The notes below the pieces were generated by a model, which worked only from the letters and a program-made list of their open reading frames with translations, was not told the DNA's origin and did no database searches. From Lasiodiplodia sp. COLG20 (taxonomy: Eukaryota; Ascomycota; Dothideomycetes; Botryosphaeriales; Botryosphaeriaceae), in the NCBI GenBank assembly GCA_009801085.1, contig VNWV01000004.1, positions 124,001-188,000 of the forward strand: a DNA stretch of 64,000 bases, read 5' to 3'. Numbering within the stretch: position 1 is the first letter of the stretch; each line of letters begins with the position of its first letter. The translations under genes and the position numbers were made by a program. This document shows, piece after piece, positions 20,532 through 32,010 of the stretch.

Positions 20532-21410
20532 GTTTGGCAGAGCGGCCGGCCGAGATGTCGATAATGGGTGTAGCCGGAGAGGGTGGCTGGAAATCTGCGG
20601 ACTCTCCCGTAGGGGCAAGATCGGAGAGTGGTGCGGAGCGAGAGGAGAAAAGTGTGGGTACCTGAAGGCAGGGCAGACCAACAAGGGAAAGCGACGTCTC
20701 ACACGACAGCTTTGTCAGGCCGGCCGGTCGAGCACGTCGTCAGGGCGGGCTGTTTTGACGGCAGATGCACGGTCGGGACCTGGCCGCGAAACGCGATTAC
20801 CTATCACTCAAACGAAAATTCGGTGCGTAAGGGTTCCACTGTTGAGCTTAGAGAAAGTAAGCTCGAGGCGGCGCAGATCTTGCAGAAAGCCAAGTGAGCG
20901 ATGATGGCCGGCCGGCAGGGCTGCGGCGAAGGCCCGGCCGCAGGTGCACGCCATGATTGCGCACCTCAGTTGCGTCAATCGACGACGCGCGGTGAGCGTG
21001 TGCTGCTCACTGCAATCTCTCCACATCCCAGCCAGCGAAACCTGCAAACCGACGATCCAAATTGTCCAGCCGCGTCACAAGCACAGGCTCGCAAAATCTC
21101 AAATAACATGCGCATCCTACTGATTGAGGCGCGGAAAAAACGACTTCTGAGGTGAGCAGGCCCAACAGCCACTCAGCGCGCGCAGTAGTGCCGTGAGCCA
21201 CATCCACTCTCGGAATCCCAGACAGCACCCCAGGAACTTCCCTTGCCTTCCGCAGCGATCCGCCCTCTATTCCCGGGTCGCCTTGTCTCAGCTTTATCAA
21301 CCCAGCTGCCTGCCTCCGTAAACTGCACTTCCGCACAACAACACCCACCTCTTCCCTCCGCCATTGAAGCCTCTCGGCCATACAAAATCGCCAGCGCCAT
21401 CCATGACACA
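20532..21410. promoter_or_regulatory. Divergent promoter region, TFB5 / PY-motif protein
   Basis: 880 bp between two head-to-head starts. Several GGCCGG-containing stretches (20545-20555, 20720-20730, 20905-20940) repeat the motif CCGGCCGG/GGCCGGCC. An open frame leads into the downstream gene from 21243, but its codons look like leader. No further gene is seen. Confidence 0.45.
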
Positions 21411-22244
21411 ATGACCGCCGAAGCGCCTCACCCGCCGAGCTGTTGCATCGGCAGCAGCAGCAGCGCCAGTCCGTTGCACAACCTCTCCGCCTCCATAAAC
21501 TCGCTCCTCTTTCTCTGGCTCCTCTTGTCGCCCGCTGCGCATGCCCTCCCCCAAGGAACAAGTCCCGCCCCAGGCACCAGCACCGGCAGCGATGACGAGA
21601 ACAACAACGGCGATTCGGATTCCTCGCTGACGCGCGACGGCATGCTCAACCTGTACTTCCTCTTCATCGCCATCGCCGTCATCCTGCTCGTCGTCGCGCT
21701 CCTCCTACTGCACCGCCGCAAGAAGCGCAGAAAGGCCATGATGCGCAACTACGGCCAGTCAGCGCTGGCGCAAGACATCAACGGCCACCACAACAACAAT
21801 AACAACTCGCGCTGGCTCCCGGGGCCTGGTCGCTGGGTGATGGGCGGCGGAGCTGGAGCATCGGGAGCCCCACGCGCGCCCGAGGAAGGCCTCAACGAAC
21901 GCGGCGAGGCGCCGCCGCCCTACAACCAACCGCCGGGTGGTCCTCCGCAGCCGGCCTACGGCCCCGGTGCAAACTACGTCGCTACTGTGCCCGTCGCGGG
22001 AATGCCGCCACCGCCGCCGCCCGGCTGGCAGAGTGACGCTGGACTGACGATTCCGATGCGCACTCTGTCGCGCGACACGCAGGGAAACAAGCCGCCGGAT
22101 TACCATGAAGCGCTGGCCGGTCCTGGCGCCGAAGGTGGACCGCCGCCGCCGCAGATGATGACTGGCAACTCGGTCAGCGCAAACAGCTCGACGGGAAATC
22201 TGCTCAGGCACGGCGGCCCGAACCAAGGCGAAACCCAGCGCTGA
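21411..22244 (+). CDS. Single-pass membrane protein with PY motifs, 277 aa
   Basis: Unnamed fungal type I-like membrane protein. The ATG at 21411 (ACACAATGACC) is followed by a hydrophobic stretch (residues about 30-45, LLFLWLLLSPAAHALP) that reads as a signal peptide with cleavage near Ala-Leu-Pro. A short Ser/Asp/Asn-rich ectodomain follows. Then comes a membrane helix (LYFLFIAIAVILLVVALLLL) with a basic stop-transfer KKRRK. The cytosolic tail is Pro/Gly-rich and contains PPPYN and KPPDYHEAL, motifs of the kind bound by WW domains of Rsp5-type ubiquitin ligases. This suggests, but does not prove, a role as an adaptor or regulated surface protein. An Asn repeat (NNNNN) sits after the helix. 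Confidence 0.75.
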   Translation: MTAEAPHPPSCCIGSSSSASPLHNLSASINSLLFLWLLLSPAAHALPQGTSPAPGTSTGSDDENNNGDSDSSLTRDGMLNLYFLFIAIAVILLVVALLLLHRRKKRRKAMMRNYGQSALAQDINGHHNNNNNSRWLPGPGRWVMGGGAGASGAPRAPEEGLNERGEAPPPYNQPPGGPPQPAYGPGANYVATVPVAGMPPPPPPGWQSDAGLTIPMRTLSRDTQGNKPPDYHEALAGPGAEGGPPPPQMMTGNSVSANSSTGNLLRHGGPNQGETQR

Positions 22245-25200
22245 AGATATGCACCATCGTGGCAAAAGAATTCAAAACAAAAAAACAACAGGCGCCAACA
22301 ATTGATGGGACGTTCTTGAGATTGGAGGAGCACGAACACGCAGGCTGGACGTCATTTTTGCTCGATGACGTACGGCGCTACCGTACCACGTTTGACGCAC
22401 GGTATCCCCGAACCAAACAAACGTTCCACGCTTGGACCCCGCACCGTGCGTCTCGCAACACATATTGAAGATGGATACCTGCCAGTCTGGGAAAGGCGTG
22501 ACGAATGTTCTGGCCCAACATGCCTGAGACAGACCAGCGTACAGGACACGCAGCAACCGCACAGATTGCCGCCCATCACATTCACCTTCTCAGAAGAGCG
22601 CTCCCTTCCTACAGATATCAGCCTGAAACCATCCAACCTCCCTCCAGCCCTTTTGACATGCACACGCCAACCGAGTGTTCATTCGAGTGGACGAACGAGC
22701 ATATTGCACATTGCACATTCATCACTAACAAGAGAAAGGAGGTAGCATAGGCACAAGCCCACAGTGCACCACTAATGCGCTGGTTGTGCTACGGGAAAAG
22801 AAAGATGAAGACCATCAAAATCTAGAACGGGGATACTGGATCAGGGCCCTCCCCATCATACAACGGCGCAACAGGGACATCGCCAAATACTGGCTACAAT
22901 TAGATGAAGAGATCGATCGCGAAGGCTTAGCTCACGCGATCCCACTGGCTTAGGCTCATAAACTCGAATTCTTTCGAGTCACACACACTGCATATAGATA
23001 AATGCATTAATCATTTCATGGACATTCAAATTTTCGATGTTATCTCGTGCCTCGCGTGACCAAGTGGAGGGATCGTGAATCTGGCCCCGTGCCGCAATAT
23101 CCACTGCGTTATCTATCATCACGAATCCTTGCTCCACCTCACTAGGCGAGCGCTAACAATCAGAATACGTGTATACGCGCGGAGATGTCCGGTCTGTGGA
23201 ACGCGTCTGCCCTACTGAGCTGTCTCAACCTTTCGCGCCTCCTTAGCTCTTTGACCACCAGTCTCACGAGCTTCTTCCCCGTGACCAAACAGAAGATTGT
23301 AGTAGGTAGGTACTTGAGCAAATGTTTGAACGTAAATGTGGGGGTTGAGAATGTGAAATACATATGACTAGTGCATCCCACTACCCACACGTGGAATGCT
23401 GATTTCTGGTGAGAAATTTTCTGACATGTCAAATTTGTTTTTTTTTTCTCAACGGCTCTAGAGCGTTCTGATAGGAGTAACGTGTCGAACGGGACACCGG
23501 GACAGACGGGGAAATGGGACAGCCAACGATAAGCTAGCTATGATCATATGGGTGAATTTTCTTCGGATCGTTCATCAAAGGTATCTCAAGCGACTAATTG
23601 TCGGTTTTTGATTGGTTATCCCACTACCCCATCTAGACCAGTACCCCGTTTAACACGTTAGTGTCAACACTTGAAATCCAGAGAGGTGGATGCAGTGTAA
23701 CGGTTCAACCGCGATCCAGGATCTTTCCCTCATCCCTTCGTCGTGTGCATGAATAGCAAGCTTAATTCAATTTTTATCGTCTCTTACACGTGGAAAGAAT
23801 CCTCTGATCACCGCATTCATTCTCATTGGAGCTATTCATCACCAGCATACCATCTACACAAATCAATGACGGAAATAAATTAGAATAAAATAAAGGAAAC
23901 CGGCACACATATCTACATAGACCAAAGGAAAGTAAAAAGAGGGATCTCGAAAAAAAAAAAAAAAGACAAAGCAAAAAAAGCAGAGTAAGTAAAGGGGCAA
24001 GATTAACGAATGGTGAAAGCGAAAGAGGAACAGAATCCACGATAGGTTCCAACCCCACACGTCGGACACAGTAAGAAATCAGTCCAGTCTAGACCTTCCC
24101 TTCCCTTACTCCTTTCTCGTAGGTTATAGTCCCCGCCTTTTGCTAGCTTACATCAGCCGCATGGATAATAGAAAGTTTAAATCATCACCAACTACCATCT
24201 GCAGCAGCTCACCGGCGGTCTACCGGTCTACCGGCCCGTGGGCCAGCCAGCCAGCCAGGCATGAGCAACAGCGGGGCAAACGAACTCACGAAAGCAAAAC
24301 GGACGGAGACGTGGACGGCCCCTTCGCCCGTGCCGCACTGCATTGCAGCACATCGTCGTCATCCACACGCCCGAAGAGACGAAAACAACAAAGCAGTTTC
24401 ATCACGATTAATATATTCGTAACGGAGAAGATACCTCAAACACAACACCCAACCCCCAGCCACACCGCCCCTCCCCCTCCCATCTCCACCTCACTCATCC
24501 CATACGTATCCACACATACCCCCGCAATCCCGCATCCACATCCCGCGTTTCCCCCCCGGCCGCCATACCCCAGACCCGACGACGACCCCCCGTCAGATCT
24601 TCGCGCGACTAAGGCGAAACCCGACTAACCAAACCGAGCACACCCGCATCCCCGGCGGAGCAGCCGGCGGAGCACGGGAGAGGGGGGGAGATGGGGGCGA
24701 GCCCGAGCGGCGATCAACTAAAAAAAAATAAGAGAAAAAAGGAAATGAAAACGAGAAGCCTAAAAGATCCCGTGCGTGTCGCGCGCGGGATGAGAGAGAG
24801 AGAAAGGGAAAGAAACCGGAATCACCCGTGTGTGAGGCTGGGGATTTGGAACAAGTCACGGTACACATGCGTGGATGATCAAGTCTGGAGCGGGGCGAAA
24901 AAGGTACATGACCTGCATACATGCCTGGGTACATGCAGCATGACAGACAGCCAGCCTCGCGCCCCGTTGACTGACTGACGTCTTTCTTGCGCTGATCCCT
25001 GATCGACCCCATTCGCTAATGCTGGTCAGAACGTGGGGTGTGTGCATGATGGAGGGTGGTGCCGCTCTGACGTAAGAAGTGCCCTCACAAGTTTCCGATG
25101 GGGACACTCCCAAATTCCGATTGGCAAATCGATCAAAGCAAAAGTCGCGCACTAATAAATGATCGGACTCTAGGAGTGATGTCACAAAATGGAAGCAATT

Positions 25201-25533
25201 TGCGAAAAGCGCGAATTTTGAACAGGTGATAGAAAATCTTCATTCTCGCAATCATGAGATCTACGAGTTTTACTGCGTAATGGGGGAATCGTGTTGAAGC
25301 TTGTGTGCAAGCGTATAAGCAAGCATTACGAGGTGGTGGTGGTTATGTTCCTGGGGGTAGTCCGAAGGCTGTGGGGTATAGCCACAGGATCTAGAGTGTT
25401 TTTTTCCTCTTCCACATGTCCGATGATTCGGACAGATGTCTCTCTCTCTCCCCTACTCGCCAATATTCAAAAAAGAAAAGCCCAAACCCAAAGTTTATCC
25501 GTCTACAAACTCCGTACGTGAAGAACACATTGT
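22245..25533. other. Gene-poor intergenic region, 3.3 kb
   Basis: Between the PY-motif protein and the 3' end of glutamine synthetase. It contains the Tc1/mariner-like element at 23478-23660, an A-rich run at 23949-23963 and imperfect purine-rich stretches around 24720-24830. Open frames here are short, begin at non-ATG codons or have biased composition. I support no gene. Confidence 0.6.
23478..23660. mobile_element. Tc1/mariner-like miniature element (49-nt imperfect inverted ends)
   Basis: Left arm 23478-23526 and right arm 23612-23660 are inverted copies that match at roughly three quarters of positions over 49 nt, around an 85-nt centre without a gene. Ends read TA-ACGTGT and ACACGT-TA, so a TA dinucleotide borders both sides, as expected after insertion of a Tc1/mariner-Fot1 class element. 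Most mismatches between the arms are transitions (C/T or G/A), a pattern left by repeat-induced point mutation. Not related to the CGTCCGGACG elements. Confidence 0.65.
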
Positions 25534-27090
25534 TTACGCCTTGGCCTCGAGCTCAGCAGTCTCGGCGGCCTTGCCGGCGACGTCGGCACCCTCGACCTTG
25601 CCGCAGAGGGTCTCGACGACGATACCAGTGACCTGGTAGGGGTCGGCATTCGACGCGGGGCGGCGGTCCTCGAAGTAGCCCTTGCCCTCGGCGGCGACGG
25701 CACGAGGAACACGGACCGAGGAGCCACGGTTGGCGACGCCCCAAGAGAACTTGTCGTATGATGCAGTCTCGTGCCTGCCAGTCATGCGGGCCTGGTTGCC
25801 CTCGCCGTAGACGGCCATGTGCTCGGCTTGCCTGAGGGCAAGCTTCTCCATGGCGGCCTCGATGTGCTTCATACCGCCCTCGGCACGGATCTCCTTGGTG
25901 GAAACGTTGGTGTGCAGACCGGCACCGTTCCAGTCGCCGGGGATGGGCTTGGGAGCGAAGGTGACGACGGCGCCGAACTCCTCAGCGACGCGGTGGAGGA
26001 TGAACCTGGACATCCAGAGCTCGTCGCCCACTAGTCAAGTGTTAGTGACGGAAAGGGGGTGTCATTCGGAGATATGTTACGTACTGTCGATGCCCGTGCA
26101 GGGACCGACCTGGTACTCCCACTGAGCCGGCATGACCTCGGCGTTGGTGCCGGAGATGTTGATGCCAGCGTACAAGCAGGCCTTGTAGTGAGCCTCAACA
26201 ATGTCACGGCAGAAGACCTTGCCGGTACCGACACCGCAGTAGTAAGGACCCTGGGGACCGGGGTAGCCACCCTTGGGCCAGCCATAGGGCCAGCCGTTCT
26301 GGTCGAGCAGGGTGTACTCCTGCTCGAGACCGAACCAGAACTCGTGCTCCTTGTGGGCCTCCATCAGGATGGCAGCATCGTGGCGGAAGTTGTAGGCGTT
26401 GGGCTTGCCGTCGGAGCCCCAGGTCTCGCACATGACGAGGATGTTGTCGCCAAGGCGGAAGGGATCGGGGTAGAAGGCGACGGGGCGGAGGTAGACATCA
26501 GAGTTGTCGCCGGGGGCCTGGCCCGTCGACGAGCCGTCGAAGTTCCATTCGGGGAGCTCCTCAACTGCGGAGGGTTTCGACTTGAGAGTCTGCGGGCAGA
26601 TGGATGATCAGCGTGAATTCTCGGAACGCGGCGTGTGCGATGCGATCGAGTGGGTGGGGTGTGGGCGCACGATCCCACGCGATCCTTGCGACTCCAATAG
26701 GACGCGGGTGTGCGGGAGAGTGGCGCCGCCTTCTTATCGGGCAGCACCACAGCGATAAGGAAGGAACAACATCAGCGGGGCAGCGCATGCGTTGCACCAC
26801 CGATGCTGGCACTCGGCACTTTTGACCGGTGCGGGAGGACTGTGACTCACCCTGCACTTGGAGCGGACGCCGTTGGAGCCGTCAATCCAGACGTACTCGG
26901 CAATGATGGAGCCCTTCTGGCTCAACTTGAGGTACTTCTCAAGCTGCGCTGCGTGTTAGCGGGTGCACAACTTTGGCGCGCGAGCGGCTGCGGCTTACGT
27001 TGGCCGTGTTGGAGACAATTGTCGATTCAGACTGCAGGCTGGGTTAGAATCAGGCGGCGTTGGGACAAAGCAGGGCGTTGGGCGTACCAT
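25534..27090 (-). CDS. GLN1: Glutamine synthetase
   Basis: Eukaryotic type II glutamine synthetase (glutamate + NH3 + ATP to glutamine), cytosolic and central to nitrogen assimilation. Five exons (minus): 27090-27088, 27031-26999, 26943-26851, 26589-26085 and 26030-25534, giving 376 aa. The first coding exon is only the ATG, directly before a GTACGC donor. Catalytic segments are clear: [17 protein letters not shown], the first active-site Glu region [35 protein letters not shown] and [10 protein letters not shown] with the substrate-binding Arg. It ends in an Ala/Glu-rich tail beyond the usual about 357 residues. Intron 3 (261 nt) is the longest. The long upstream region carries GATA-type sites consistent with nitrogen control. 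Confidence 0.97.
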
Positions 27091-27475
27091 GGTGACTGGA
27101 ATGTGCGGTGCTGGCGCGGAGGGCAAGCGGTATTGGAGGGGTGTGAAGTTGTGGGAGCGGCGACGGCTAGGGGCCTGTCTGCACGGGGTGGAGAAGACGG
27201 AGGAAAAAGGGTTGTGGTTGTGAGCGTGGTGAGAGCGGCGGCCCGGATGTTTTAAAGGCAGCGCGAGCGGCGTCAGGGTTTCTGCCCTGACGCTGCTGCA
27301 GCGCCCACACGGGCAGTGCCCACGGCGCGCGCATCCCAAGGGCTCCACGCAGCATAATCCATGCCCAGGCCTCGACACCGATCCAGTCCAAACTCGAGCC
27401 ACCGCCGGGCCAGGCACGCGCGCAGCCAATCACTATTTTGTCTTTGACGACGATATCGCGTGCGCCCCCCCTCCG

Positions 27476-27793
27476 CTATCTCTACCCGCGCTCCGGCTGC
27501 CCACTGCCGACGGCGAGGGCCCCGCCGCCATGACTACTGGCCGCTGGAAGTCTGATGAAGAGGCAGCGACCCCAGAATCACGTTGGGACGGCCGCTGACC
27601 GCCAGGCCGGCGGCGCTGCAAGGATGGCTCGTTTGCGGCCGTGTCCAGCGAGGATTCCGCCGCTGTGGATTTGCGGGCTGGGCGCGCACTGGGGACCTGC
27701 AGCTGCACCAAGGCGGGCGACTTATCTGCGGCCGTGCTGCGGCTTCGCCTGTCGCCCATCTCAGGAGCGCACGTCGTGCGATCCAGCAGATAG
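27476..27793. promoter_or_regulatory. Possible AreA/NIT2 GATA-factor sites upstream of glutamine synthetase
   Basis: Three matches to HGATAR lie upstream of the start at 27090: AGATAG read on minus at 27481-27476, AGATAA(G) on minus at 27727-27721, and AGATAG on plus at 27788-27793. A CCAAT box lies at 27426-27430. GATA factors of this class activate nitrogen genes in filamentous fungi. Such short motifs occur by chance, so this is suggestive only. Confidence 0.35.
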
Positions 27794-30700
27794 GCGTTCC
27801 TGCCCAGAACAGCATCCGCCGGCAGCCACGCCTCTGTGCCGCATCCGTCCGCTGCTCGCGGGATCGTGAGGCAGAAGAGGGACATCGTTCCCAGGCCGCC
27901 ATGGCCCCCATCGTCCCCATCGTGCGCGGCGGGTGACGATGCGGCTTTTTACAGCGGTTGGCGACGTACCCCGCAAGAGATTGGCTCGTCACAGCCAAGC
28001 GTCCGGGATGCTCGGTGGGCATGCGCGACAAGGCTCCGCCGACGCGCACTTTTTTCTTTCTCTTTTCCATGCTGGTCCCCCCGCGCTGAGAGCGCTCTCA
28101 CTGACGGCTGCGAACAGCTCCTGCCCCAGCGCCTCGCGACGGATGCGAGCAGCGCGCTCCGGCCGCAACAGTGGCCTCGGACGGCCCTGCGCCACCACCG
28201 GCCTCGCGCTGCCACTCCCCAGGCGTGCCCGACGTCAACCGGCGAGGGTTGCCGCAGCAGAAGCACGAGCCCCCCGCTGTCTCATTGGCGCAGCGACTTC
28301 GGCAAGCTCGCACCTCAAGACGCACCCGCGGGTGGCTGGCTGGCGGCCAAGCCCAAGGGTCTCTGGCCTTATCGCGGCCCCCCATTGGCCGCGCGGGCGG
28401 CGATGACAAAGAAAACCGCTGGCCGGCCGGCTAAACGCGGTTCGGGAAGATCGGCGCTGATTCACTGTCTCCCGAATCCACACTTCTGTGCGCGCGTCGG
28501 GCGTTCTGCTTGCCGGATTTGATCGAATTGCTCTATTCTCGTGCTCAACCACGGCGCATGGTCCGCCGCCTCAGACGCCAGAGCGCTCCGGTCGCCACGG
28601 CGTCGTGTGACTGGCGTTGCTGTTACACATCGCCGCCCTTTGTTGCGAGAGAATAGGGGCCGCGCGCTGCGAATAGGCCTAAGAATAGCCCGCTTACGTG
28701 CAAGCCAGTCCTTTAACGCTTGACCGGCCGAGGCCAGCCCTCCTTTTTTCCGAGGCGCCGCCGCTGCGCTGTCGGGCGCGCGATTAAGATCAACGGCCTC
28801 TTCCATTGTTGTTACGAGTGGTTTTCATGGGTGTTCGGCGGTACCTGCGACTGCTGGGCTTCCATAGCCTGCTTCCAGAAGCCTGCGAGGTGAAGCACGG
28901 GCACGAAAACCGCCCGGAGAACCCGCCCCTCCACATGCGCTCCAGCCACGAGGCCTCCCGCAAACACCCGCCTCCCGCTCCATCTGCACTCCGGATTGGC
29001 AAGCGGATTAGGGAAAGCACATCAGCCTCAACGCTCTGGGCAATCGCCCTGCTCCGCTTCCCGCCTCGCTAAGCCCCTGCTGCCCGACACAGACGCGTGT
29101 GGAGAAGATTGCGCGATGTCGCTCTTCCGCTCTGCGGGCGGGCGACCTGCACCCGCCCGCTTCTTCCCATGGCGGGGACTGACCTCTGCCCACAACACAA
29201 AAATAATTCTTGGCCACTGCCAAGGCAACGTCGCCGCCCGTCCCTTGCGCGCCCCTGCTCGTGCTCGAAGAGAAAAAAATTGAAAAAAATAATGTTGAGT
29301 GGCAGAAAGGGGTCAATCTGAAGCCAATTCCTGGCCTCAGCATCTGATCTGCTCGCCTCCTTGAGCGGAACCTTTCGCTCGAGACCTCGATCCCAATTGC
29401 GGATTCGACTAGAAGACGTTTCTGAGGAGACGCCCCTCCCGGGCGGTCCGCCCCGCGCATGGTGCGGACCCATCGTGGAAGTCGTCGCCATCCAGGGTCT
29501 AGTCTTTTTCGAGCTGTGGTCTGGAACAGGGACAGGGCTGATACTACGTCCTACTACCGAGTGATAAGCTTTCCCGCCTCATCTGTGGGGGCCCGACCGT
29601 CCCCTCTGTACGCCATGGCACCGCAGCGGGCGGGAAACGGCGGACGTTGAGACATTCCACACCTGCAAACGTGCTCTGTGATACGGTGTCCGACAGATAA
29701 GACAGGCAAAGTTGTCTGTATCTTCATTGCTTCCCTTCCCTTCGAAACACCCACTTGGACCTCCGCCGCGCACCGACCCCGGTGGAGCCATCCGGACTCG
29801 GAGGCCCCGGGTGGGGACCTGGAGTCATACCCGTCTTCTCCCGTATATATACCCCCCTGGCCTGGCCCCGATCACTTTTCCCCTCCCTCGACCACTGCTT
29901 CCCGCAGCGGTCCGTCGCGCTTCTAGAGAATTGCTTCTTTGGACCTCAGCGCCTGTCAATTCGCTTACTCGTCCTAATGTGGTAAGCACGAGCTTATGTG
30001 AACCTCAGGTCTTGGGCTGTGTCGATGATTGGCCAAATATTGGACGTTATCATCGGGGTCTAAGCTGCCCCTAGACTCTTATCAATGCTTAGATTGTCCA
30101 TCATTGACCGCTTGGCGGTTGAATTGGGATACTGCTCGTGCCATGTCTCCTATGCCATTCGCAACATGAAAGTAAGATAAGGCACCCATGTAGTTCGGGA
30201 TGTTCATCTTGAAAGAGTGTGTGCCGGCTGTTCGCATGCGAATGTGGCGCAAGTCGCGATTCAATTCATTACATTGAGTCGTCTGAAAAGAGCAAGCGAA
30301 AGTTATCCTCTTTAAATTCTGCTAAACACAACAAATCTACAAACCAAGCCATTGTGTCAAAATTTACCTGTTTATTTCTTTGGGCTTCTCTGCCATGGTT
30401 CGTTTCTATTAAGGAAAGGGGGAGAGAGAGAAAAGAAAGAAACACTGCTCGGACTGTGATATCTGAATCATCACCAAGCTCGTCGAACGTTCAGTGTGAA
30501 ATTAAATTCGCTCAGTTGCATATTGCAGCGAAAAGGGAACACCACTCAATTGCGCTATGCTTCGTTGGCCTTCTCGAAGAGTCAGGATTGCACTAGGAGG
30601 TTCAATATTGATGGCTTTCCACAGCTTGTAGCATTTGCCTACTCGCAAGCGCATTTGTGTGTCTACTTCCTCATTCCGTAGAATTCACTGTTGTTACTTG

Positions 30701-31030
30701 CCGTCTGTGCGCTATCCATGCATTGTTCAGGAGCAGTGTATTTGCTCGCCTACGGTACGGGGTCAACGTGACAGAAACAAAGAGCCTGTCTGTATCAGAG
30801 TCCTACACAAAGACATTGTTTGCCAACGTCCCGCCTAACGTCCAATCGGCGCACGTGCCGTTGTTCCTACTTCTTCTACCTTTACAATGTTGGCCCATAT
30901 ACACAACATCCGCAACGATAGCTATGGAATACCCCACGCGCACTCTCTCTCAAAACAAATTACACCCCAAAAAACTCATCATGGCTTTTTCTCGCTTCTC
31001 ACCTCCCAAATTGTCTTGGGTTCGCTCTCA

Positions 31031-31096
31031 ACATTGTTCAGAAGTGTTCACTACATTGTTAAGAAACCTAGTACTCACAACATTGTTAAGAAACCT
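31031..31096. repeat. Short direct repeat, 27-nt period
   Basis: ACATTGTTAAGAAACCT occurs at 31053-31069 and again at 31080-31096. A diverged copy (ACATTGTTCAGAA) occurs at 31031-31043. This is a small tandem array of about 2.5 units in non-coding sequence. Confidence 0.8.
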
Positions 31097-31431
31097 GGTG
31101 CCCCAAACACCTGCACAGGCCTTCAGACTGGAGCCTTGGGAGAGTAGAAGAGGAGCGAGCCAGCGTAGAAGCTTGCTCTCTCTCCTCTTCATCAACACCA
31201 TCACCTCCACGACCTCAACCGCCAAAATAACCTCTCTTCAACACCGGCCGCAACATCATCACAACCACAACCACCCGATCCGGTCAACTATCACCACCAC
31301 ATCCAAATCTCCCCACCACAACCGAACCTACCTCCACCCCAAATACATCCGCCACCGCTCCTTCTGTCGGACACATCTTGTCTATCGCCAAGACCAGACG
31401 ACTGCAAGCCGCCAGAAAAGCAACAACAGCC

Positions 31432-32010
31432 ATGTGCCAAATCGAATCCGTCTTCCACCACGCCTGCGCGCACTGGGCGGCGCGCCCGCGCTTCGTCGGC
31501 GAGCCCTGCGTGCGCGCGCGGCACGTAGCTGTTTCTCCACAACCCACCACCACCACCAACACTGAGACGCACAGCAACACTGCCGGGACCATCATCATCC
31601 CCTGCGACTACCCCGACCACCTCGGCGCCGCCGATAAGGAGGGTGAGTGCGCTGAGTGCGCGCGACGCAGGCGGCGGTGTCCGGTTTTCGTGTTTGGGGC
31701 AGAGGAGGAGGTGGTGGTTGGTTATGGTGGAGAGGAGAGCAGCGAGGGTGCGGAGAGGCGCTGCTCTGTTGACTCAAACCTGACGATGTCGTCGTCTTCC
31801 TCCTCATCGACCTCGTTGTCATCTTACGGTTGCTCTGATGGCGACAGTGGCTGCAAGAGGAGTTGGCGCCCGTTCGCGGGACTGAGTGAGGGGGCGTGGG
31901 AGGAGTTGAAGCGGGTGCAGGCGAGGAGGGAGAGGAAGATTCGGGGAGTAGGCGGGATGGTGGGAGTGTTGGCGGAGGAAGTGGTTGTCGTTGTTGCTGA
32001 GAGGGGTTGA
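31432..32010 (+). CDS. Small Cys/His-containing fungal protein, 192 aa, function unknown
   Basis: I do not recognise a named family. The ATG at 31432 (GCCATGTGC) opens MCQIESVFHHACAHWAARPR, a short Cys/His pattern of the kind found at the N-terminus of many small, uncharacterised fungal proteins. More Cys follow (GEPCVRARH, IIIPCDYPDH, CAECARRRRRCPVF), so metal binding is possible. A Ser-rich stretch comes next, then a helical basic segment (LSEGAWEELKRVQARRERKI) and a Val-rich tail. Single exon. The isolated position and composition leave room for doubt, but the ATG context and Cys spacing favour a real gene. Confidence 0.5.
   Translation: MCQIESVFHHACAHWAARPRFVGEPCVRARHVAVSPQPTTTTNTETHSNTAGTIIIPCDYPDHLGAADKEGECAECARRRRRCPVFVFGAEEEVVVGYGGEESSEGAERRCSVDSNLTMSSSSSSSTSLSSYGCSDGDSGCKRSWRPFAGLSEGAWEELKRVQARRERKIRGVGGMVGVLAEEVVVVVAERG

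Larger units (their letters stand above)
27091..31431. other. Long intergenic region, 4.3 kb
   Basis: From the glutamine synthetase start to the small Cys/His protein. 27.1-29.6 kb is GC-rich and gives many overlapping open frames on both strands with Arg/Pro/Ala/Ser-heavy translations, none with a recognisable domain. 29.9-31.4 kb is more AT-rich. A 27-nt period direct repeat lies at 31031-31096. GATA-type sites are at 27476, 27721 and 27788. A stretch this large may hide a non-coding transcript or a fast-evolving gene with introns, but I cannot support one. Confidence 0.5.

Noticed and set aside
27836..28522. 228-codon plus-strand open frame
   Set aside because: GC-rich region open in several frames on both strands; Arg/Pro/Ala/Ser-heavy translation without a domain. 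Composition effect is more likely than a gene.
30657..31565. 302-codon plus-strand open frame
   Set aside because: Starts at a non-ATG codon, crosses the short direct repeat, shows low-complexity His/Thr composition and overlaps the better supported gene at 31432.
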